From the NCBI GenBank assembly GCA_964590495.1, contig CAZPWQ010000024.1, positions 1-33,992 of the forward strand: a DNA stretch of 33,992 nucleotides, given 5' to 3'. The translations under genes were made by a program, and so were the position numbers. Shown one piece after another: positions 8,893 through 15,252 of the stretch (the first letter of the stretch is position 1; the number at the start of each line of letters is the position of its first letter). A model generated the notes under the pieces. It was given only the letters and a program-made list of their open reading frames with translations, was not told the origin of the DNA and ran no database searches. This DNA is from CAZPWQ01 sp964590495 (GTDB taxonomy: Bacteria > Bacteroidota > Rhodothermia > Balneolales > Balneolaceae).

Positions 8893-9438
8893 ATGAAAGT
8901 CATTGCTACCGAAATATCGGATGTACTATTATTCAAGCCAAAAGTATACAGCGATGAGCGGGGATTTTTCCTGGAAACGTATCGCGACGAATATCTTGAA
9001 AAACAGGGATTGGATATCCGCTTTGTACAGGATAACCTCTCCAGGTCGCAAAAAGGAACGGTTCGCGGGCTGCATTACCAGATCCAGCAGCCGCAGGACA
9101 AGCTGATTATGGTGATGCAGGGCACAATCCTCGATGTGGCCGTTGACCTTCGCAAAAAATCGGATACGTTCGGCCGGCATACCGCCGTTGAATTATCTGC
9201 AGAAAACAAGCACCAGTTGTTCATTCCCAAAGGATTCGCTCACGGGTTCTCTGTTTTATCGGAGGATGCCCTGGTTTATTACAAGTGCAGCGACTACTAT
9301 TATCCGGAAGGTGAAAGAGGGCTGCGGTGGAATGACCCTGACCTGAATATCAGCTGGCAGGTTTCGGATCCCATTGTTTCGGAAAAAGATCAGCAACAGC
9401 CGGTTTTAAAAGAAATTCCAACAAAAGATTTATTCTAA
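8893..9438 (+). CDS. rfbC: dTDP-4-dehydrorhamnose 3,5-epimerase (dTDP-rhamnose step 3)
   Basis: 181 residues, full family length. It epimerises C3 and C5 of dTDP-4-keto-6-deoxyglucose. The cupin-fold signature is complete: FKPKVYSDERGFFLETYR near the N terminus, FVQDNLSRSQKGTVRGLHYQ with the catalytic His in RGLHYQ, IPKGFAHGFSVLSEDALVYYK with the second conserved His, and SDYYYPEGERGLRWNDPDL near the end. It starts at an ATG with no clear Shine-Dalgarno. It stands alone: hairpin-rich spacers of 385 and 453 bases separate it from rfbD and rfbB, although all four rfb genes point the same way. A bicupin or FdtA-like function is unlikely because the RmlC motifs are intact. Confidence 0.94.
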   Translation: MKVIATEISDVLLFKPKVYSDERGFFLETYRDEYLEKQGLDIRFVQDNLSRSQKGTVRGLHYQIQQPQDKLIMVMQGTILDVAVDLRKKSDTFGRHTAVELSAENKHQLFIPKGFAHGFSVLSEDALVYYKCSDYYYPEGERGLRWNDPDLNISWQVSDPIVSEKDQQQPVLKEIPTKDLF

Positions 9439-9891
9439 GTGCCATAGCAAGGCTCATCATCCGGTAGTCTAAGCCGGTTTTTAGCATTTGCCTCGAATCG
9501 CATCTTTTGTCCTTAAATCCCGAAGGGATTAAATATGAATAGCCCCGTATGCAATGCGGGGTAAACTGTTCATTAAAAAATATCCAACCCCGGAGTGGGT
9601 TGAATAAATAAGATTTTAAAGCAGACTCATAATTTAATATCTATTAAATATTATTCACCGAAGAAAGATATTAATAATTTTTTGAAATGGAACATGACCT
9701 GTATTTTTCCAACAAATCCTATATATTCAACCCGCTTCGGGGTTGATCATCTCACTTTTTGATTGACCCCCAGCTTCGCAGGGGGCTATTCACGTTCAAC
9801 TCCTTCGGAGTTTGATAAATTTATGATTACAATTTAATAAGAGGTGCTCACTTGTTGTACAGTTTAGTCGTAGATTACCAATATTTCCTCC
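9439..9891. repeat. Array of six different small hairpins between rfbC and rfbB
   Basis: This 453-base spacer holds no gene but at least six short hairpins: AATCCC-gaa-GGGATT (9517-9531), GCCCCGTAT-gc-AATGCGGGG (about 9542-9561), AACCC-cggag-TGGGTT (about 9587-9602), CAACCC-gctt-cGGGGTTG (about 9728-9745), CCCCC-agcttcgca-GGGGG (about 9767-9785) and AACTCC-ttc-GGAGTT (about 9798-9812). Several share a TTCGG/CGAAG core. The middle (9603-9720) is AT-rich with no hairpin of note. The array resembles the unnamed intergenic hairpin clusters of many Bacteroidota genomes; function unknown. Confidence 0.7.
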
Positions 9892-10902
9892 ATGACAGAC
9901 ACTAATATGGAACGAAGAATTATCGTAACGGGCGGAGCAGGATTCATCGGATCGAACCTGCTGCTTTATCTTCACGCGAAGTATCCCGATTATCATTTTA
10001 TGAATATTGACAAATTAAGCTATGCCTCTGATTTATCTTACCTGAAGGAGATCAAAGATTCAAACCGTTACCGTTTCAAGAAGATGGATCTTGTCGATCG
10101 TGACGACGTACAGGATATAATCGGTAATTTTAAACCGACCGGTGTTTTCCATCTTGCAGCCGAATCACACGTAGACAACTCTATTAAAGGCCCCGAACCG
10201 TTTATAATGTCGAATGTAGTAGGTACTTTTAATCTGATTGAAGAATGCCGCAGGTTCTGGGATAGTGTGAACAGCAGCTCTGAAAATCGTTTTTTGCATG
10301 TATCCACAGACGAGGTTTACGGTACCCTGGGCGATGAAGGTGCTTTTACAGAGGAGACGCCGTATGCACCGAATTCACCGTATTCAGCTACCAAGGCCGG
10401 CAGTGATTTTATCGTACGATCCTATCATCACACTTTTGATATGGATGTGGTGACAACCAACTGCTCGAATAACTTCGGTCCCCATCAGCATGATGAAAAG
10501 CTGATTCCCACCGTCATTCGTACGGCATTAAAGGGTAAGGAAATTCCGGTTTACGGAACGGGAGAAAACGTGCGCGACTGGCTCTATGTAGAAAATCACT
10601 GCGAGGCGCTTGATCTTGCATTTCATGAAGGAAAGGCCGGGGAAACCTATAACATAGGCGGCGACAATGAATGGAAAAATATCGATCTGGTGAAACTGAT
10701 CTGCAGCTTGATAAATGAGGAAGCCGATCCGGGGTACAACTGTAAGGATTTAATTACCTTCGTTACTGACCGTCCCGGCCACGATTTTCGCTATGCCATA
10801 GATGCTTCAAAAATAAAACGGGAGCTGGGATGGAAACCCCGCAGCTCATTTGAAGAACTACTGCGAAAAACTGTCAGGTGGTACGTGAGCAAATATAATT
10901 AA
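9892..10902 (+). CDS. rfbB: dTDP-glucose 4,6-dehydratase (dTDP-rhamnose step 2)
   Basis: 336 residues, normal RmlB length. It converts dTDP-glucose to dTDP-4-keto-6-deoxyglucose with bound NAD. Visible motifs are the Rossmann signature VTGGAGFIGSN, HLAAESHVDNSI, the STDEVYG segment with the Asp-Glu pair used for dehydration, the catalytic Tyr-x3-Lys in PYSATKAGSDF, TTNCSNNFGPHQHDEKLIPTVI, the GTGENVRDWLYVENHCEA segment and the C-terminal RPGHDFRYAIDASKIKRELGW. Two possible starts exist, ATG 9892 and ATG 9907 (MERRIIVTGG); the second also fits, and no Shine-Dalgarno decides it. It closes the rhamnose pathway, although it sits last and apart from the other genes. No glycosyltransferase follows. 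Confidence 0.95.
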   Translation: MTDTNMERRIIVTGGAGFIGSNLLLYLHAKYPDYHFMNIDKLSYASDLSYLKEIKDSNRYRFKKMDLVDRDDVQDIIGNFKPTGVFHLAAESHVDNSIKGPEPFIMSNVVGTFNLIEECRRFWDSVNSSSENRFLHVSTDEVYGTLGDEGAFTEETPYAPNSPYSATKAGSDFIVRSYHHTFDMDVVTTNCSNNFGPHQHDEKLIPTVIRTALKGKEIPVYGTGENVRDWLYVENHCEALDLAFHEGKAGETYNIGGDNEWKNIDLVKLICSLINEEADPGYNCKDLITFVTDRPGHDFRYAIDASKIKRELGWKPRSSFEELLRKTVRWYVSKYN

Positions 10903-10936
10903 ATCCTAAATCCTAATGACCCAAATCCGAAAGGAC

Positions 10937-11088
10937 AAATTCGAAATCCTAATGTTCAAAATTCGAAACGGCTGCTGTTATTTAAATAACCAATCCTCTA
11001 ATAAAAATAGCGAGATATTCTACATTCAGCTGAGTAATAATCAACAACCACGAATGTTTCGAATTTTGGTCATTTGGATTTCGAATTT
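10937..11088. repeat. Inverted-repeat element with 33-bp arms between rfbB and the Dph6-like gene
   Basis: The arm at 10937-10969 starts AAATTCGAAATCCTAATG and ends CAAAATTCGAAAC. Its reverse complement occurs at 11056-11088 with three mismatches in 33 bases. Each arm also has an internal TTCGAA-type repetition. The 86 bases between the arms are AT-rich and non-coding. The element lies between two genes that converge (rfbB plus, Dph6-like minus), so it could serve as a bidirectional terminator, but its length and form suggest a non-autonomous mobile or REP-like repeat. Frames through it translate only repeat sequence. Confidence 0.78.
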
Positions 11089-11105
11089 TCTTAATAAGGT
11101 TGTAT

Positions 11106-11723
11106 TTAGGGAGTTCGTATCTCCAGCTCAACTTTTTCATCCAGATCTTCAAAAATAACTTTTGTGTGGAATTCCCCGTTTTCACCCATGGGGTCGATAT
11201 CATCGTTCAAACGTTTAATTTGGGTGACAAAATTTTGATCGTATGTTTCTCCCACCCTGATAAGGTCCTTGAATTCGTCCCTGACGTTGCTGATTTCCAC
11301 GGTGATGGGGCCCAGCCATAAAACCGGCAGCAACTCATGAAGACTTTTTCCCCAGATCGGGAACAGGCATTCATATCCCATCTCTCCGAACTCATTTTCC
11401 CGCCACTCCCGTATATCTTCAAGTTTCCAGTCGCCGAAGATTAGATGTTCTGCGGGTTTTTCCTGCTCTGATAACGTTTGTTCTGTTAGTTTAAGATACT
11501 CGTCATTCGGACAGTCTTTTGGCAGTGGTACAGTAATAAGATCCAAACCAAGGGCTTCGGCCTGTTTCCGTATGTGTGATAGTTCAATTTCCTGGTGCGG
11601 GACCACCTCCGACGATTCTTCATACGTTGTCAGCAGTTTTATGTCAGGTTCGGCATGCTCCTGTCGGAAAAATTGAAGCGCCAGGTAAGCATCCTTGCCG
11701 CCACTCCAGAAAAGTATGTTCAT
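11106..11723 (-). CDS. Dph6-like PP-loop ATPase (diphthine-ammonia ligase family / ATP_bind_4)
   Basis: 205 residues. The N-terminal PP-loop SGGKDAYLAL (residues about 7-16) binds ATP pyrophosphate, as in N-type ATP pyrophosphatases. Further family marks are IRKQAEALGLDLITVPLP, HLIFGDWKLEDIREWRE and, near the C terminus, GENGEFHTKV, the conserved EN-GEFHT motif of the Dph6/MJ0570 group. In eukaryotes and archaea Dph6 amidates diphthine on EF2; bacteria lack diphthamide, so the substrate here is unknown and may be another adenylated small molecule. The ATG at 11723 is followed directly by the family start. It is convergent with rfbB and not obviously in an operon. Confidence 0.85.
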   Translation of the reverse strand: MNILFWSGGKDAYLALQFFRQEHAEPDIKLLTTYEESSEVVPHQEIELSHIRKQAEALGLDLITVPLPKDCPNDEYLKLTEQTLSEQEKPAEHLIFGDWKLEDIREWRENEFGEMGYECLFPIWGKSLHELLPVLWLGPITVEISNVRDEFKDLIRVGETYDQNFVTQIKRLNDDIDPMGENGEFHTKVIFEDLDEKVELEIRTP

Positions 11724-12096
11724 AACTTATTGTCTGTTGTTTGTTGTATATTTTTATTCTGAATTCTGACTTCTGTATTCTATATTCTACTCCATTAAAC
11801 AATAACCAGTTGATTAATTAGATTGTAGTTCTTTGCATGTTCAGGCTGTAATATGGATCGTGAGCAGTTAATAACTAACCAACGTGTCATGCTGAATTTA
11901 TTTCAGCATCTGTCGCACATACTTGGAAAAAGCTTTTGCAAGATTCCCAGCACCAGATCCTGAATCAAGTTCAGGATGACACAGTCTCACGATTAGCCTA
12001 AGAACTTAACCCCGTCTCTTGAGAGGGATTAAGGTTGTTTTTTCAAATTCAACAGCTAAATATGCTAACAGTAACAAAATTAAACTTCTTTATATA
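11724..12096. other. Spacer of 373 bases with one REPIN-like element
   Basis: The first part (about 11755-11791) is a degenerate run of TTCTG/TATTC units, as in low-complexity Bacteroidota spacers. A palindromic element lies at 11884-11982 and is listed separately. The sequence TCTCTTGAGAGGG at 12013-12025 recurs as CCTCTTGAGAGGG near 33897-33909. The rest shows nothing recognisable. The spacer probably contains the promoters for the divergent Dph6-like gene and EVE gene; I could not pick one. Confidence 0.5.
11884..11982. repeat. REPIN-like element: two related hairpins in inverted orientation
   Basis: The 99-bp element begins GTGTCATGCTGAA and ends TTCAGGATGACAC, whose reverse complement matches the start at 12 of 13 positions. 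Each end is itself a hairpin: ATGCTGAA-TTTAT-TTCAGCAT (11889-11909) and ATCCTGAA-TCAAG-TTCAGGAT (11957-11977). About 45 bases of unrelated sequence separate them. Two REP-like hairpins in inverted order is the plan of REPIN elements moved by REP-associated tyrosine transposases; no such transposase is in the window. Sequences of the TGTCATCCTGAA type are common intergenic repeats in other bacteria. Confidence 0.82.
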
Positions 12097-12570
12097 ATGA
12101 GTGAACGAAATTATTGGCTGATGAAATCCGAACCTGACGCCTACAGTATTGACGATCTTAAACGTGACGGCGTAGAACCGTGGGATGGCATTAGAAATTA
12201 TGAAGCCCGGAACTTTATGCGGGATGAGATGAAAATCGGTGACGGCGTTTTGTTTTACCATTCGAACGTGCGTCCGCCGGTTATTGTCGGTAGTATGGAA
12301 GTAGCAGGTGAACCTTATCCGGACCCGACACAGTTTGATCCTGATTCTAAATATTTCGATGAGAAAAGCAGCGAAGAAGATCCTACGTGGGAGCTCGTGG
12401 ATGTGAAGTTCGTCCAAAAGTTTGAAAGTCCGGTAACCAGGGATGCTATCAAAGTGGAACCGGCGCTAAAGGATATGGTATTGTTGAAACGATTCCGCTT
12501 GTCCATCACGCCTGTTACGGAAGAAGAGTGGCTGAAAATACATGAAATGGCCGGCGCAGAGCCGCGTTAA
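12097..12570 (+). CDS. EVE domain-containing protein
   Basis: 157 residues from the ATG at 12097. An upstream in-frame ATG at 12019 would add 26 residues of spacer-like sequence, whereas MSERNYWLMKSEPDAYSIDD is the classical EVE start. The protein is a single EVE (PUA-like) domain: YWLMKSEPDAYSIDDL, WDGIRNYEARNFMRDEMKIGD, VLFYHSNVRPPVIVG, and the C-terminal LKDMVLLKRFRLSITPVTEEEW. EVE domains bind modified bases in nucleic acids; the free-standing form resembles human THYN1 and is widespread in bacteria with an unsettled role. Spacing to the following dCTP deaminase gene is 72 bases, same strand, so co-transcription is possible. No restriction or defence gene is adjacent. Confidence 0.9.
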   Translation: MSERNYWLMKSEPDAYSIDDLKRDGVEPWDGIRNYEARNFMRDEMKIGDGVLFYHSNVRPPVIVGSMEVAGEPYPDPTQFDPDSKYFDEKSSEEDPTWELVDVKFVQKFESPVTRDAIKVEPALKDMVLLKRFRLSITPVTEEEWLKIHEMAGAEPR

Positions 12571-12642
12571 TATTTTGTTACAGTTATTAGTCAGACGACC
12601 TGAAAATTTCATTATTATATTTATTGCTATAAAAGACAGCAA

Positions 12643-13857
12643 ATGAGCACTACTAAAATCAAAGAAGTAAATCTTCGTACCAAAGGCATCCTGCCGGTTC
12701 AAAAGCTGCGGTTGCTTGCTGAGGCGGGAATTATTTCATCACAGAAAGATTTTCCGCTTGAAGATGAACAGTTTCAGCCGAACTCACTCGATCTGCGCCT
12801 GGGGGAAAAAGCCTACCGTGTTCGCTGCAGCTTTCTTCCGGAAGATGAGACGGTCGAAACGAAACTGGAAAAGCTGAAGCAGTATGAATTTTCGATTACC
12901 GGCGGAGCCATCCTTGAGCCGAACTGCGTCTATCTCATCCCATTGCTGGAAGAGCTGCATCTGCCGTCTCATATTTCTCCGCAAAAGACGCTTTTTAACG
13001 GTTCGGGCGATATCAATAGTAACTACCAGATCGTCTCTGGCGAACACCTGACGGCAAAAGCCAATCCCAAAAGTACTACGGGTCGTCTGGATGTGTTTAC
13101 ACGGGTTATTACCGACTATTCACATCGATTCGAGGAAATACGTTCAGGTTACAGCGGAAAGCTTTACCTGGAGGTAGTACCCAAATCGTTCCCCATTAAA
13201 GTACGTACCGGTCAACGTTTGAATCAGCTTCGCATACGTCACGGTCATACTGTACTCACCGACCAGGATATATTACATATACATAACTCAGATCCCCTCT
13301 TATTTAACGAAGATGGATCTCGTGTCGAAGTTGATCGCATGAAGGTTAATAACGGACTGTTTTTGAGCGTGAATCTGCACGGGGAGGAGGGACAGATTGT
13401 CGGTTACAAAGCTCGAAAGCATCGCGACTATATCGACCTGGATAATATAGCTCATTACGCTGTACAGGATTTTTGGGAACCGATCTACTCCCGGCGCGAT
13501 GATCATCTGATTTTAGAACCGGAAGCATTTTATATTTTTGCTTCCAAAGAGCGTTGTCGCATTCCTGAACAATTGGCAGCTGAAATGATCGCTTATGATA
13601 CCGGGTCAGGCGAACTGCGAACCCATTACGCTGGTTTTTTTGACAGCGGCTTCGGTGGTGCCGTAGAAGATAAAGGAGCTCGTGCAGTACTTGAAGTACG
13701 TTCACATGATGTTCCTTTCCTGATTGAAGACGGACAGACCTTCTGCAGTATGAAGTTTGAACCGAATACCGAGGTTCCGGCGTTTATATACGGAGAAGAC
13801 ATCAAGAGCAATTACCAGGGACAGGAATTAAGGCTTAGCAAACATTTTAAACAATAA
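12643..13857 (+). CDS. Double-domain 2'-deoxycytidine 5'-triphosphate deaminase
   Basis: 404 residues. It deaminates dCTP to dUTP, or to dUMP in bifunctional forms, feeding thymidylate synthesis. It belongs to the long family with two dUTPase-like halves. Half one has QPNSLDLRLG (45-54), NPKSTTGRLDVFTRVITD (141-158) and GYSGKLYLEVVP (169-180) with the probable catalytic Glu177. Half two has FYIFASKERCRIP (296-308), HYAGFFDSGFGG (328-339) and ARAVLEVRSHDVPFL (346-360) with Glu351 in the matching position. Residues about 109-136 look like an insertion between the LP of half one and AKANPKS, where relatives I recall have only a few residues. The stop codon touches the 214-bp palindromic element that follows. 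dut at 25171 acts in the same pathway. Confidence 0.87.
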   Translation: MSTTKIKEVNLRTKGILPVQKLRLLAEAGIISSQKDFPLEDEQFQPNSLDLRLGEKAYRVRCSFLPEDETVETKLEKLKQYEFSITGGAILEPNCVYLIPLLEELHLPSHISPQKTLFNGSGDINSNYQIVSGEHLTAKANPKSTTGRLDVFTRVITDYSHRFEEIRSGYSGKLYLEVVPKSFPIKVRTGQRLNQLRIRHGHTVLTDQDILHIHNSDPLLFNEDGSRVEVDRMKVNNGLFLSVNLHGEEGQIVGYKARKHRDYIDLDNIAHYAVQDFWEPIYSRRDDHLILEPEAFYIFASKERCRIPEQLAAEMIAYDTGSGELRTHYAGFFDSGFGGAVEDKGARAVLEVRSHDVPFLIEDGQTFCSMKFEPNTEVPAFIYGEDIKSNYQGQELRLSKHFKQ

Positions 13858-14070
13858 TCTGCATTCTCACAGGAATATTATAGTATTTCCTGTGTTTCAT
13901 GTATTGCATGATTAAGAGATAATTTTAAACTACAGTCCGTGATTTGCTGCGAAATTTTGTCGTCTGCTGCGTTGAAAGTCAAATGGTTTGATTAATGTAC
14001 TCAGTACATTTCACTGCACCATTTACCTTTCGCCTTGCATCCAACCAAATTTCTTGGTGAGAATGCAGAT
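13857..14070. repeat. 214-bp long imperfect palindrome with 14-bp inverted ends (MITE-like)
   Basis: ATCTGCATTCTCAC (13857-13870) is matched exactly by its reverse complement GTGAGAATGCAGAT (14057-14070). Inside, GCGTTGAAAGTCAAATGG (13969-13986) pairs imperfectly with CCATTTACCTTTCGCC (14019-14034) around the centre AATGTAC-TCA-GTACATT (13994-14010). The element begins at the last base of the dCTP deaminase stop codon and ends 53 bases before the BFD-like gene. It has no coding capacity. The form fits a non-autonomous mobile palindrome; a very large terminator hairpin is a less likely alternative. Confidence 0.82.
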
Positions 14071-14123
14071 TAATTAGTAAGAGATTAACTTATGAGAAAT
14101 GAAGATTAAGGAGAGAGTTAAAT

Positions 14124-14339
14124 ATGTCTGAAAATAAGGTGACGAGATGTATTTGTCACGACAGAACCTTTGAAGAGATAAAGGAATATGCACGTGAGTA
14201 CGGTTACAGCAAGATCTCGCAATTGCAAAACGACCGATTTTGCAGCTGTAGTTGCGGACTTTGTATTCCTTACGTAGAAATTGTGCTGGAGTCAGGACAA
14301 ACTGAATTTCAGCCTGGAGAACCTTTCAGGAAAAAATAA
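14124..14339 (+). CDS. Small BFD-like [2Fe-2S]-binding protein
   Basis: 71 residues. Cys9-x-Cys11 near the N terminus and Cys44-x2-Cys47 (SCGLCIPYVE) are spaced like the C-x-C-(about 32)-C-x2-C iron-sulfur site of bacterioferritin-associated ferredoxin domains, with the expected helical middle (TFEEIKEYAREYGYSKISQL). Two extra cysteines, Cys40 and Cys42, precede the second pair. BFD domains carry a [2Fe-2S] cluster and serve in iron release from bacterioferritin or as electron-transfer modules; a free-standing copy with no bacterioferritin nearby has no assignable partner. A strong AAGGAGAGAG Shine-Dalgarno lies just before the ATG. It is 6 bases upstream of rsmE and probably co-translated with it. 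Confidence 0.8.
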   Translation: MSENKVTRCICHDRTFEEIKEYAREYGYSKISQLQNDRFCSCSCGLCIPYVEIVLESGQTEFQPGEPFRKK

Positions 14340-14345
14340 TCAGTT

Positions 14346-15038
14346 ATGAACATATTTTACTGTCCTCCTTCCAATATAATTGGGAGCATTGCTGAGCTGG
14401 GGAAAAACGAGAGCCGGCATGCCGCCAAAGTACTGCGTTTTAACGAAGGGGATTTTATTATTTTTACAGATGGCGCCGGCGGATGGTATGAAGGTACTAT
14501 CGCACGGCAGGCAAATAAATTCGTACAGATAGAGATTATTTCAAGAAAAGAAATCCCTGCGTATAATCCTCGCCTGATTCTGGGTATGGGTGTTATAAAA
14601 AAAAGGGATCGCCTGGAATTTGCCGTCGAAAAGGCGACAGAGTTGGGAGCAAGTGAAATCTGTTTTTTTCGAAGCGATCATACTGTGAAAGAAAACGTAC
14701 GTATGGACCGCCTGGAATCAACAGCGCTTACTGCCATGAAACAGAGCCAGAGAGCCTGGTTGCCGGAAATAAAACTCTTATCATCATTTGAAGAGTTGCT
14801 TGATCTCCACCGGGATGCTCTCTGTCTTGCAGCCCATGAAAAAGTAAGTCCAGATTCTGTGAATGAATTTTCGGGGGATAGCGATAAAATATTATTGCTT
14901 GTGGGACCGGAGGGCGGATTCTCGGAACGGGAAATAGAAAGGGTTCAACAAAGAGGAGGGGTGCTGGTTTCTTTAGGCGAATACAGGCTGCGTGCCGAAA
15001 CTGCGGCCCTGGTTTTTTTGAGCCGCTTTTTGGTGTAA
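14346..15038 (+). CDS. rsmE: 16S rRNA (uracil1498-N3)-methyltransferase
   Basis: 230 residues, usual RsmE length. It methylates N3 of U1498 in the decoding region of 16S rRNA, using S-adenosylmethionine. It has an N-terminal PUA-like part (ESRHAAKVLRFNEGDFIIFTDGAGGWYEGTI) and a C-terminal SPOUT knot with LGMGVIKKRDRLEFAVEKATELG, SDHTVKENVRMDRLESTALTAMKQSQRAWLPEI, LLVGPEGGFSEREIE and LGEYRLRAETAALV, the SAM-binding knot motifs. It starts 6 bases after the BFD-like gene. Downstream is a repeat-containing spacer and a convergent S41 protease. Confidence 0.94.
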   Translation: MNIFYCPPSNIIGSIAELGKNESRHAAKVLRFNEGDFIIFTDGAGGWYEGTIARQANKFVQIEIISRKEIPAYNPRLILGMGVIKKRDRLEFAVEKATELGASEICFFRSDHTVKENVRMDRLESTALTAMKQSQRAWLPEIKLLSSFEELLDLHRDALCLAAHEKVSPDSVNEFSGDSDKILLLVGPEGGFSEREIERVQQRGGVLVSLGEYRLRAETAALVFLSRFLV

Positions 15039-15252
15039 TTTTAAATCCGCCGGCGGTCGGACAAGTTGTTTAGTTTTGAATTTTTAATTATCACAATCCG
15101 CGTAACCCTGCCCAATCTGCGTCATCCGTGCCTGCCTCGACTACTATCGGGGTTCTCTTCTCTCGCATTAATCGGCAGCGATCCAGAGGCAGAGCCTCTG
15201 CTTTGCGTGCCGCCGCAGAATGGACGGCACGAGATAAATTCCTAATTCCTAA
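15039..15252. repeat. Convergent spacer with two perfect hairpins
   Basis: Between the ends of rsmE and the S41 protease lie CAGAGGC-AGA-GCCTCTG (15184-15200) and CGTGCCG-12-CGGCACG (15206-15231). Neither is followed by a clear T tract, so they are uncertain terminators. The part at about 15090-15135 carries phrases such as AATCCGCGTAA and CATCCGTGCC that resemble the inverted repeat near 25767-25941 and common Bacteroidota spacer repeats. No gene is seen. Confidence 0.55.

Noticed and set aside
8498..9815. CRISPR-like array around rfbC
   Set aside because: The repeats differ in sequence, spacing is irregular, and there are no cas genes; they are hairpins rather than a regular repeat-spacer array.
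10916..11158. Open frame of 80 codons on the plus strand after rfbB
   Set aside because: It runs through the 33-bp inverted repeat and into the 3' end of the convergent Dph6-like gene; its content is repeat sequence.
12097..12570. EVE gene as part of a defence island
   Set aside because: EVE domains occur in defence systems, but the neighbours here (dCTP deaminase, BFD-like, rsmE, Dph6-like) are metabolic, and no nuclease or methylase is near.
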